Assembly (NCBI GenBank): GCA_040882055.1
Contig: JBBECA010000031.1
Span: 1 to 6,011, forward strand
Reading direction: 5' to 3'
Source of the DNA: Nitriliruptor sp040882055
GTDB taxonomy: Bacteria > Actinomycetota > Nitriliruptoria > Nitriliruptorales > Nitriliruptoraceae
DNA length: 6,011 nt
Shown here: positions 1 to 4,617 of the stretch, one piece after another
How positions within the stretch are numbered: position 1 is the stretch's first letter
How the letters are laid out: each line of letters begins with the position of its first letter
Made by a program: the position numbers and the translations under genes
The notes under the pieces: generated by a model
Seen by the model: the letters and a program-made list of their open reading frames with translations, nothing else
The model's database searches: none
What the model was told of the DNA's origin: nothing

Positions 1-680
1 GCCTCGGCCGAGGGCGCGTCGTCCGCCTCGGCTGCCGGCGCGTCGTCGGTGCCAGCCTCGGCCTCGTCAGCCTCGGCCGGGGCCGCCTCGTCGGTGCCAG
101 CTTCGGCCTCATCGGCCGCGGCTGCGGGAGCCTCGGCTGCGGCCGGCGCCTCGGCGACATCGGCGTTGCCGCCAGCGTCGATGAGGGCCTGCACGAGCCG
201 AGCCTGCTTCTCGATCGGGGCCTGCAGCAGCCGCGCCGTGTTGGCGAGCGCGCCGTACATGAGACCGGCGAGCTGACCGAGCAGCTCCTCCCTGGAGGCG
301 AGGTCGGCGAGCCTGATCGCTGCGACGTCGTCGAGCACCTCACCTTCGAGGTAGCCGCCACGGATCACGAGCGCCGGGTGGTCCTTGGCGAAGGCCTTGA
401 GCGCCTTGGCCGGGCCGACCGGGTCGTCCGCGCAGAAGACCAGCGCGGTCGGACCGTCGAGCAGGTCCTGGAGCTCGGCCATGCCGGCATCGGCCGCCGC
501 GCGCTTCGCGAGGGTGTTCTTGGCGACGCGGTAGCGCGCCCCCGCCTCGCGCAGCTTGATGCGCAGCTCGGCCATCTCGGTGACGGTGAGGCCGCGGTAG
601 TGGGTCAGCAGCGTGGCTGCCGAGTCGGTGAGGCCGCTCTTGACGTCATCGACGACGGCGACCTTGTCGGGCCGTGGCAC
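1..680 (-). CDS. rplJ: 50S ribosomal protein L10 (C-terminus cut by window edge)
   Basis: L10 is the base of the ribosomal stalk: its N-terminal domain binds 23S rRNA next to L11, and its C-terminal helix carries the L7/L12 dimers. 226 codons are visible with no stop before the edge. The globular domain (about residues 1-130) contains the family motifs YRGLT (28-32) and RVAKNTLAKRA (51-61). The stalk helix is about residues 130-168 (EELLGQLAGLMYGALANT, then EKQARLVQALI). The GTG start (680-678) is chosen because GGAGGA lies 6 nt upstream (692-687) and MPRPDKVAVVDDV matches a normal L10 N-terminus. L10 is usually about 170-180 residues. Here an Ala/Glu/Asp tail runs from about residue 173 to the edge, with a 15-residue near-repeat. 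It has its own putative promoter and leader upstream. rplL would be expected next, outside the window. Identity is secure; the true end is unseen. Confidence 0.96.
   Translation of the reverse strand, partial: MPRPDKVAVVDDVKSGLTDSAATLLTHYRGLTVTEMAELRIKLREAGARYRVAKNTLAKRAAADAGMAELQDLLDGPTALVFCADDPVGPAKALKAFAKDHPALVIRGGYLEGEVLDDVAAIRLADLASREELLGQLAGLMYGALANTARLLQAPIEKQARLVQALIDAGGNADVAEAPAAAEAPAAAADEAEAGTDEAAPAEADEAEAGTDDAPAAEADDAPSAE
43..111 (-). repeat. 15-codon near-repeat in the acidic tail of L10
   Basis: The segment beginning at 43 (TCGTCGGTGCCAGC on the plus strand) recurs 45 nt later at 88, and similarity extends to about 66 and 111. In protein it gives ADEAEAGTDEAAPAE followed by ADEAEAGTDDAPAAE. 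The exact multiple-of-three period keeps the frame, so this looks like an in-frame duplication inside a low-complexity tail rather than a regulatory DNA repeat. Confidence 0.75.
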
Positions 681-686
681 GTGGTG

Positions 687-692
687 TCCTCC
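687..692 (-). promoter_or_regulatory. Shine-Dalgarno of rplJ
   Basis: GGAGGA lies 6 nt before the GTG at 680-678. It is the best ribosome binding site near the conserved N-terminus and fixes the non-ATG start. Confidence 0.8.
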
Positions 693-755
693 GGGGTGGG
701 TGGCGCGCGGCTCGGTGTCGAGGACGGCGCCCGGACCCGGCCCGGAGATGGAAGT

Positions 756-783
756 GCCCCCTGGCGCGGCTCGCGCAGGGGGC
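756..783 (-). terminator. Strong hairpin in the rplJ leader (attenuator/terminator candidate)
   Basis: GCCCCCTG pairs perfectly with CAGGGGGC (8 bp). It continues through a single bulged base into a second 4-bp CGCG helix with a 3-nt loop. It lies between the L10-leader-like element and the rplJ ribosome binding site, where a leader-controlled terminator would sit. The downstream RNA starts ACUUCCAUCU and has no real U-run, so intrinsic termination is uncertain. Confidence 0.45.
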
Positions 784-870
784 GGACACGGGACAGCAGC
801 CGGTGGCTGCGGGGTGTCGACCGACCTACGCGGGACGCGCGGGGCACCCGGTCCGGTGAGGGAGGGGAGC

Positions 871-918
871 GCCGCGACCTTCGACCCGCGAGGCGGGCGT
901 CCAGCGGTCTGTGGCGTC
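871..918 (-). ncRNA. L10-leader-like cis-regulatory RNA
   Basis: The RNA read from 918 to 871 contains CCACAGACCGCUGG, then a perfect CCCGC-CUC-GCGGG hairpin (897-885), then UCGAAGGUCGCGGC. GACC (909-906) can pair with GGUC (879-876), and GGC/GCC at 915-913 and 873-871 can close the outer helix, giving a long-range stem with an internal hairpin. L10 leaders are known upstream of rplJ, where L10 (with L12) binds a structure mimicking its rRNA site and represses rplJL. Position in the 5' UTR and the AGACCGCUGG-like core fit the family. I cannot run a covariance search, so the exact fold and boundaries are inferred. Confidence 0.5.
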
Positions 919-928
919 GTTGCTCAGG

Positions 929-958
929 AGCGTAGCGGTGCCCGGTGGTGCCGTCGAA
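929..958 (-). promoter_or_regulatory. Putative promoter of rplJ
   Basis: TTCGAC (958-953) and TACGCT (934-929) are separated by 18 nt. The -10 has the TAnnnT form typical of the actinobacterial housekeeping sigma factor. Predicted transcription start is about 921-924, giving a leader of roughly 240 nt that includes the L10-leader-like element. It would make rplJ independent of the rplK-rplA transcript. Confidence 0.5.
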
Positions 959-975
959 CGCGGCGCAGCGCCGCG
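959..975 (-). terminator. GC hairpin just after the receiver-like gene
   Basis: CGCGGCG and CGCCGCG form a perfect 7-bp stem with a 3-nt loop (CTG on the minus strand), beginning 17 nt after the stop at 993. There is no U-run. It directly abuts the -35 element of the putative rplJ promoter, so it may separate the two transcription units. Confidence 0.4.
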
Positions 976-992
976 CCCCACGCGCACGCGGG

Positions 993-1400
993 TCAGCCGT
1001 CGTCGAGCAGACCCTCGACCTTGCGCAGCAGCGCGAGCGCGGTGAAGGGGACCGCCAGCGATGCGTCCACCCCCGGTGACGACCCGGTCAGGCTGTCGCC
1101 ACGGTTGGTGAGCACCAGCACGCGGGTGGCCTCGGTCTCGGGGTTGGCGCGCAGGGTGCGTGCGAGCGCCACGGCCCCGGCGCCGGGCAGGGCCGCGTCG
1201 AGCACCAGGACCGCCGGTCGGCGCCCGGCCACGGCCCGGATCGCGGATCCGGTGTCCTCGGCCTCGGCGACCACGAACCGCTCCGCGCCGAGCGTCAACG
1301 CGACCTGGGCGCGGGTGCCCGCATCGCCCGATGCGACCAACACCTCGGTGACATCGTCGGCCGGAGCGGCCGCGCCACCTGCCTGACCCTGGTCGCCCAC
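993..1400 (-). CDS. Stand-alone degenerate response-regulator receiver domain protein
   Basis: The 135-residue protein reads as a single CheY-like receiver fold with no output domain. Residues 1-17 are a low-complexity leader. EVLVASGD (19-26) is strand 1, LVLDAALPG (65-73) carries the phospho-acceptor position D68, VLVLT (94-98) supplies the conserved Thr98, and SLAVPF (114-119) matches the usual xxKPF motif. The acidic metal-binding pair is replaced by Ser24-Gly25, leaving only Asp26, and the conserved Lys is Val117. Classical phosphorylation is therefore doubtful, which makes it a pseudo-receiver. The GTG start is supported by GGAGAGG 5 nt upstream (1412-1406). It sits alone between rplA and rplJ, with hairpins on both sides. 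No cognate kinase is visible. Partner and function are unknown; a role tied to ribosome synthesis is only a guess from position. Confidence 0.82.
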   Translation of the reverse strand: MGDQGQAGGAAAPADDVTEVLVASGDAGTRAQVALTLGAERFVVAEAEDTGSAIRAVAGRRPAVLVLDAALPGAGAVALARTLRANPETEATRVLVLTNRGDSLTGSSPGVDASLAVPFTALALLRKVEGLLDDG

Positions 1401-1446
1401 CCCGGCCTCTCCGTGCTCGGGCCGGACGCATGCCCAGCCGTGGTGG

Positions 1447-1475
1447 ACGCTAGCGGTTCCCCTCCCCCGCCTCGG
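1447..1475 (-). promoter_or_regulatory. Weak promoter candidate for the receiver-like gene
   Basis: TAGCGT (1452-1447) is an acceptable actinobacterial -10 about 47 nt before the GTG start. The hexamer at -35 spacing (CCGAGG, 1475-1470) is poor and overlaps a GC-rich hairpin. Offered only because the gene lies beyond a strong hairpin after rplA and would otherwise depend on readthrough. Confidence 0.25.
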
Positions 1476-1491
1476 AGCCGCGGCGGAGGGG
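1459..1491 (-). other. Imperfect GC-rich hairpin between rplA and the receiver-like gene
   Basis: On the minus strand CCCCTCC (1491-1485) pairs with GGAGGGG (1465-1459), and GCC with GGC just inside, with three unpaired G on one side. It follows the perfect hairpin at 1499-1533, giving two stem-loops in tandem. It could reinforce termination. No U-run is present. Confidence 0.35.
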
Positions 1492-1498
1492 CCCTGAC

Positions 1499-1533
1499 GA
1501 CCACGAGCCCGTCGCAGGGACGGGCTCGTGGTC
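1499..1533 (-). terminator. Perfect 15-bp hairpin downstream of rplA
   Basis: GACCACGAGCCCGTC and its exact reverse complement flank a 5-nt loop (CCTGC on the minus strand), starting 14 nt after the rplA stop. It is the strongest stem in the window and the natural end of the rplK-rplA unit. The following RNA (GUCAGGGCCCC) lacks a U-tract, common among high-GC actinobacterial terminators. It could also act as a 3' stabilising structure allowing partial readthrough. Confidence 0.65.
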
Positions 1534-1547
1534 GGTGCGGGGCGCGA

Positions 1548-2282
1548 TCAGGCGGTCGCGGCTTCGTCCTCGTCGAGGAGTAGGTCCTTGGACTTGCTCG
1601 GGTCGAGGGGGATGCCGGGCGATGCCGAGGTCGAGATCGTCGCCGAGCGCAGGTAACGGCCCTTGGCCGACGACGGACGCTGGCGCAGGATCTCGTCGAG
1701 CAGCGCGGCGTAGTTGTCGACCAGGTTCTCGACGGAGAACGACGCCTTGCCGAGCACGGCGTGGACGTTGCCGTTGCGGTCCGAGCGGTACTCGACGCGG
1801 CCGGCCTTGATCTCGGTCACGGCCTGCCCGACGTTCATGGTCACGGTGCCGGACTTCGGGTTCGGCATCAGACCGCGGGGACCGAGCACCTTCCCGAGGC
1901 GTCCGAGCTTGCCCATCATGTCCGGGGTGGCGATGACCGAGTCGATCTCGCTGAGCAGGTCACCCTGCCCGAGCTGCTCGACGAGGTCGTCGTCACCGAC
2001 GTGGTCGGCGCCCGCTTCGCGTGCCTCGGCCGCCTTGTCGGCGCTGGCCACGACCGCCACGCGGACGGTCTTGCCGATGCCGTGGGGCAGCGACACCGCA
2101 CCGCGGATCATCTGATCCGCCTTGCGCGGGTCGATCCCGAGGCGGAACGCCACCTCGACGGTCGGGTCGTAGCTGACGGCGTTGACCTCCTTGAGGAGGG
2201 CGAACGCCGCCTTGGGGGCGTAGAGACGGTCGGCATCGATGCGCTCGAGCGCCGCCCGGTACTTCTTGCCGTGCTTGGCCAT
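1548..2282 (-). CDS. rplA: 50S ribosomal protein L1
   Basis: L1 forms the mobile L1 stalk by binding helices 76-78 of 23S rRNA, helps release deacylated tRNA from the E site, and in many bacteria represses its own operon. The protein is 244 residues, slightly longer than the usual 225-235. Domain I is built from about residues 1-70 and 160-230; domain II is about 71-159. The family signature GKLGRLGKVLGPRGLMPNPK spans 124-143. SLPHGIGKTVRVAVV (64-78) and GKASFSVENLVDNYAALL (178-195) are also typical. A short acidic tail (DLLLDEDEAATA) ends the protein. The ATG start has GAGGAG 8 nt upstream (2296-2291). It lies 93 nt downstream of rplK, so simple translational coupling is unlikely, and it carries its own L1-site-like leader. 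Confidence 0.98.
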   Translation of the reverse strand: MAKHGKKYRAALERIDADRLYAPKAAFALLKEVNAVSYDPTVEVAFRLGIDPRKADQMIRGAVSLPHGIGKTVRVAVVASADKAAEAREAGADHVGDDDLVEQLGQGDLLSEIDSVIATPDMMGKLGRLGKVLGPRGLMPNPKSGTVTMNVGQAVTEIKAGRVEYRSDRNGNVHAVLGKASFSVENLVDNYAALLDEILRQRPSSAKGRYLRSATISTSASPGIPLDPSKSKDLLLDEDEAATA

Positions 2283-2290
2283 AGGGGTGT

Positions 2291-2329
2291 CTCCTCGTGG
2301 TCAGGCGGAGGGCGCTGCCCCCCTCCCAC
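2291..2329 (-). promoter_or_regulatory. L1-binding-site-like RNA element in the rplA leader, with abutting SD
   Basis: Read 2329 to 2291: GUGG, GA, GGGGGGC, loop AGC, GCCCUCC, GCCUGA, CCAC, then the Shine-Dalgarno GAGGAG. GUGG/CCAC form the lower helix, GGGGGGC/GCCCUCC a 7-bp upper helix (one G-U), and GA faces GCCUGA in a 2x6 asymmetric internal loop. Two helices around a short asymmetric loop ending in GA next to CCAC resemble the L1 site in 23S rRNA helices 76-77. L1 bound here would block the ribosome binding site of its own gene. Binding is inferred. Confidence 0.6.
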
Positions 2330-2375
2330 GTGTTCGTCCCACGCGCTGCGGCGTGAGCTCGGTTGGAGCTGGTGG

Positions 2376-2801
2376 TCAGCCGTCGACGGTGATGCCCATC
2401 GAGCGCGCGGTGCCCTCGACGATCTTCATGGCACCTTCGATGTCGATGGCGTTGAGGTCGGGCATCTTGGTCTCGGCGATCTGGCGGACCTGATCGCGCG
2501 AGACGCTGGCGACCTTCGCGATGTGCGGGGTCCCCGAGCCCTTCGGGACGCCGGCGGCCTTCAGCAGCAGCTGGGCGGCCGGCGGGGTCTTCATGATGAA
2601 GGTGAAGGAACGGTCCTCGTAGACCGTGATCTCCACCGGGACGATGTCGCCCATCATCGGCTGGGTGCGCTCGTTGAACGCCTTGCAGAACTCCATGATG
2701 TTCACGGAGTGCTGACCGAGGGCGGGACCGACCGGCGGCGCCGGGTTGGCCTGCCCCGCGGGGATCTGCAGCTTGATGAAACCAGCGACCTTCTTGGCCA
2801 T
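2376..2801 (-). CDS. rplK: 50S ribosomal protein L11
   Basis: L11 binds the GTPase-associated region of 23S rRNA (helices 43-44) with L10, supports EF-G and EF-Tu function and (p)ppGpp signalling through RelA-type enzymes, and forms part of the thiostrepton site. The 141 residues match the family length. The N-terminal domain (1-about 70) has the Pro-rich segment LQIPAGQANPAPPVGPALGQ (11-30), including the prolines at 22-23 linked to thiopeptide binding. The rRNA-binding C-terminal domain (about 76-141) ends with the signature KMPDLNAIDIEGAMKIVEGT (112-131), followed by ARSMGI. The ATG start has GAGGAG 9 nt upstream (2816-2811). It follows nusG by 96 nt and precedes rplA by 93 nt, probably on one transcript. 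Confidence 0.98.
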   Translation of the reverse strand: MAKKVAGFIKLQIPAGQANPAPPVGPALGQHSVNIMEFCKAFNERTQPMMGDIVPVEITVYEDRSFTFIMKTPPAAQLLLKAAGVPKGSGTPHIAKVASVSRDQVRQIAETKMPDLNAIDIEGAMKIVEGTARSMGITVDG

Positions 2802-2810
2802 CTGTGTCTT

Positions 2811-2848
2811 CTCCTCGTGGTCGAACGGCCGCGGTCGCGGCCTCCCAC
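2811..2848 (-). promoter_or_regulatory. L1-binding-site-like RNA element in the rplK leader, with abutting SD
   Basis: Read 2848 to 2811: GUGG, GA, then a helix of GGCCG/CGGCC (GGCC through GGCC, 2842-2827), GUUCGA, CCAC, then GAGGAG. The 2x6 internal loop (GA opposite GUUCGA), the GUGG/CCAC lower helix and the Shine-Dalgarno are the same as in the rplA leader, while the upper-helix sequence differs. 23S rRNA has a comparable GUGGGAGGC strand in its L1-binding helix. In E. coli L1 represses the L11-L1 operon from an rplK leader site, so this is the expected place for a repressor target. Confidence 0.65.
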
Positions 2849-2863
2849 ATCGGTTCTCGGTGT

Positions 2864-2877
2864 GCCGAGCTCTCGGC
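2864..2877 (-). other. Short hairpin after nusG
   Basis: GCCGA-GAGC-TCGGC on the minus strand forms a compact stem-loop about 20 nt after the nusG stop and 15 nt before the L1-like element. It lacks a U-run and is short, so it more likely separates structures in the intercistronic RNA or marks a processing site than terminates transcription. Confidence 0.35.
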
Positions 2878-2897
2878 GCTCAGGTGAGCGCGTCGGG

Positions 2898-3977
2898 CTA
2901 GAGCTTGGCGACGTTGTCGAAGGGCAGCTCGAGCGGGGTCTCGCGACCGAACACGCTGACGAGCACCTTGAGCTTGGCCTGGTCGAGGTTGATCTCGGAG
3001 ATGGTCCCGGTGAAGTCGGCGAAGGGGCCGGAGGTGACCCGGACGGTCTCACCGACCTCCATGTCGATCTCGGCGACCTGGCGCTCGGGCTCGGGCGCTG
3101 CTGCCTCGTCGGACTCGGTGACCTCGACCACCTCGTCGGGCAGCTGCAGGGTGGCGGCGACCTCGCGGAGCGGCAGCGGGACGGGCTTGGAGCCCGACGA
3201 GCCGACGAACCCCGTGATGTTCGGGGTGTGCCGCACGATGCCCCAGGTCTCGTCGTCCATGTCCATGCGCACGAGCACGTAGCCGGGCAGGAACTTGCGG
3301 GCGACGACGGTCTTCTTGCCCTTCTTGTACTCGGTGACCTCCTCGGTGGGGATCACCACCTCGAAGACCTTGTCGTGGGCATCGAGGGTCTCGACGCGGT
3401 TCTCGAGGTTGTCCTTGACCCGCTGCTCGTAGCCGGAGTAGGTGTGGACCACGTACCAGTCACCCACCAGCCGGGCGAGGTCCTTCTTGTCGCGGACCTC
3501 GGCCAGCGAGCGCGGCCGGCGCCGGACGGCCGGCTCCGGGGCGACCTCCGCCTCGACCTCGTCAGCGGCGGGCACGTCGGCGGGTGGGGTGGGCACGTCG
3601 GGGTCGACCGCGGTCAGCGGCTCGTCGTCAGCGTCCTCGCCCGCACCAGCGAGACCGAGCAGGTCGTCGAGGTCGTCGGCGCCGCCCTCGCCGGCGGTCT
3701 CACCGGCAGCCGTGTCGCCGTCGTCGCCCTCGTCACCGAGGTCGACCGCAGCGGAGGTGTCGACGTCGTCGACCTGCGCATCGGTGAGCTCGGAGGAGGC
3801 ATCGGCGACGCCGTCGTCGGTCGACGGGTCGGCGTCCGGCACGGTCGACTCGGGCGCAACGTCACCATCGGCGGGCACGGCGTAGGTGTCCTCGCCCTCG
3901 AGCAGCTCGGTGGCGGGAGTGTCGGTCTGGTCGTCGGGCACGGGCGTACTTCCCAGCGGGTCGGTGGTGGCGCTCAC
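2898..3977 (-). CDS. nusG: Transcription termination/antitermination factor NusG with long acidic N-terminal extension
   Basis: NusG binds RNA polymerase through its NGN domain and contacts Rho or ribosomal S10 through its KOW domain. The 359-residue protein has three parts. Residues 1-150 are an acidic, disordered-looking extension rich in Asp, Glu, Ala, Thr and Pro. After a basic patch (VRRRPRS, 151-157), the NGN domain begins with DWYVVHTYSGYEQRVKDNLE (173-192) and includes KFLPGYVLVRMDMD (228-241) and ITGFVG (254-259). An acidic linker around 283-302 precedes the KOW domain (about 304-359: VGETVRVTSGPFADFTGTI). E. coli NusG has about 180 residues; actinobacterial forms are longer. The GTG at 3977-3975 overlaps the secE TGA (GTGA), indicating translational coupling; its own ribosome binding site is weak. 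A later GTG at codon 13 is a possible alternative start. Confidence 0.95.
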   Translation of the reverse strand: MSATTDPLGSTPVPDDQTDTPATELLEGEDTYAVPADGDVAPESTVPDADPSTDDGVADASSELTDAQVDDVDTSAAVDLGDEGDDGDTAAGETAGEGGADDLDDLLGLAGAGEDADDEPLTAVDPDVPTPPADVPAADEVEAEVAPEPAVRRRPRSLAEVRDKKDLARLVGDWYVVHTYSGYEQRVKDNLENRVETLDAHDKVFEVVIPTEEVTEYKKGKKTVVARKFLPGYVLVRMDMDDETWGIVRHTPNITGFVGSSGSKPVPLPLREVAATLQLPDEVVEVTESDEAAAPEPERQVAEIDMEVGETVRVTSGPFADFTGTISEINLDQAKLKVLVSVFGRETPLELPFDNVAKL

Positions 3978-4255
3978 AGGGTGTTCTGGATCGCCTCGCG
4001 GATGATCGTGTCGAAGCCCCAGATCAGGAGCGTGAGCACGAGCGACATGACGAGCACCACGATGGTGTAGGAGATGAGCTCCTGACGGTTCGGCCACGCC
4101 ACCTTGCGGAGCTCGGAGCGGACCTCGCGCAGGAACTGCCCCGGGCTGGTGCGCTCAGGCTTCTCGGTGGTGGTGGTCTTGTCGGCGCCCGCGCTCGGCT
4201 GGTCCGCCGTCGGGCGGGTGTCGCGGTCAGCGCGGCGTTCGTCGTCGCGGCTCAA
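3974..4255 (-). CDS. secE: Preprotein translocase subunit SecE
   Basis: SecE clamps SecY in the SecYEG channel of the cytoplasmic membrane. From the TTG at 4255 the protein has 93 residues. Residues 1-40 are hydrophilic and low in complexity, QFLREVRSELRKVAWPNRQE (40-59) is the hallmark amphipathic SecE motif, and residues 61-80 (ISYTIVVLVMSLVLTLLIWG) are the single transmembrane segment of the short actinobacterial type. The TTG is preferred because AGGAG lies 7 nt upstream (4267-4263) and no ATG lies between tRNA-Trp and the conserved part. Upstream GTG codons in frame lack comparable sites. The stop overlaps the nusG GTG. It probably shares a transcript with tRNA-Trp. Confidence 0.93.
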   Translation of the reverse strand: MSRDDERRADRDTRPTADQPSAGADKTTTTEKPERTSPGQFLREVRSELRKVAWPNRQELISYTIVVLVMSLVLTLLIWGFDTIIREAIQNTL

Positions 4256-4262
4256 GGTGGGG

Positions 4263-4288
4263 CTCCTGCTCGTGCCGGGGGCCGGCAC
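4263..4288 (-). promoter_or_regulatory. secE Shine-Dalgarno preceded by a perfect hairpin
   Basis: AGGAG (4267-4263) fixes the TTG start of secE. Just upstream, GTGCCGG (4288-4282) and CCGGCAC (4278-4272) form a perfect 7-bp stem with a CCC loop. The stem sits 4 nt from the Shine-Dalgarno without occluding it. It may stabilise or mark processing of the tRNA-secE transcript. Confidence 0.5.
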
Positions 4289-4386
4289 GGTGGGTTCCGG
4301 TGCGGTCTGCGTGCTCGCGGCGCTCGATCGACGGTGGCACCGGGTGGCGGTCGGACGGGTCACGAACCAGCCGGGGCCGGCGCGTC

Positions 4387-4460
<74 letters not shown>

Positions 4461-4515
4461 CCGCTCCCCCGCGCGGGTGACCCACGCGGACGCGGGAAGC
4501 TCACGACAAGGGAAC

Positions 4516-4536
4516 GCTGCCCCACGGGGAGGCAGC
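4516..4536 (-). other. Hairpin at the 5' end of the tRNA-Trp/secE transcript
   Basis: GCTGCC (4536-4531) pairs with GGCAGC (4521-4516), with additional C-G pairs possible inside. It starts at or next to the predicted transcription start and lies in the tRNA precursor leader. It could protect the 5' end or guide RNase processing before RNase P. Confidence 0.4.
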
Positions 4537-4542
4537 GCCGCG

Positions 4543-4571
4543 ATGCTACCCGCCCCCGCGGAGGGCGACAA
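4543..4571 (-). promoter_or_regulatory. Promoter of the tRNA-Trp-secE-nusG unit
   Basis: TTGTCG (4571-4566) and TAGCAT (4548-4543) are spaced by exactly 17 nt, a good match to actinobacterial sigma-70 promoters. Predicted start is about 4536, giving a leader of about 75 nt before the mature tRNA. It is the best promoter in the window and may also drive rplK-rplA by readthrough, since no convincing promoter is seen between nusG and rplK. Confidence 0.65.
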
Positions 4572-4595
4572 CCGTGGTGGCGCCGCCGCGCGGGG

Positions 4596-4617
4596 GCCGG
4601 CCCAGGGGGCCGCCGGC
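4596..4617 (-). terminator. Terminator-like hairpin at the end of hadB
   Basis: GCCGGC occurs at both ends (4617-4612 and 4601-4596) and is self-complementary, forming a stem adjoining the hadB stop codon. GGCCC/GGGCC is an alternative inner pairing. No U-run follows. It separates hadAB from the tRNA-Trp promoter 25 nt further on. Confidence 0.4.

Noticed and set aside
1..165. Repeats near the left edge as a possible CRISPR or DNA-binding repeat array
   Set aside because: The period is an exact number of codons, spacers are absent, and the repeats encode the acidic L10 tail.
613..1386. A 257-codon plus-strand open frame across the rplJ leader and receiver gene
   Set aside because: Low-complexity Ser/Ala/Arg/Pro translation antisense to a well-supported receiver domain with its own ribosome binding site.
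826..1431. A 201-codon minus-strand frame starting with ATG at 1431
   Set aside because: Arg/Gly-rich shadow frame without domain features, overlapping the receiver gene in a different frame and running through the rplJ promoter and leader.
1761..4070. A 769-codon open frame on the plus strand antisense to rplA, rplK and nusG
   Set aside because: It is a product of high GC and third-position bias in the opposite genes. Its translation is repetitive (Gly, Asp, Val, Leu, Arg) with no recognisable domain, and it overlaps three certain genes.
3978..4097. An in-frame upstream ATG giving a 399-residue NusG
   Set aside because: It would lie wholly within secE, and the added residues are His/Arg-rich, unlike the acidic extension. 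The GTGA overlap at 3977 explains the start better.
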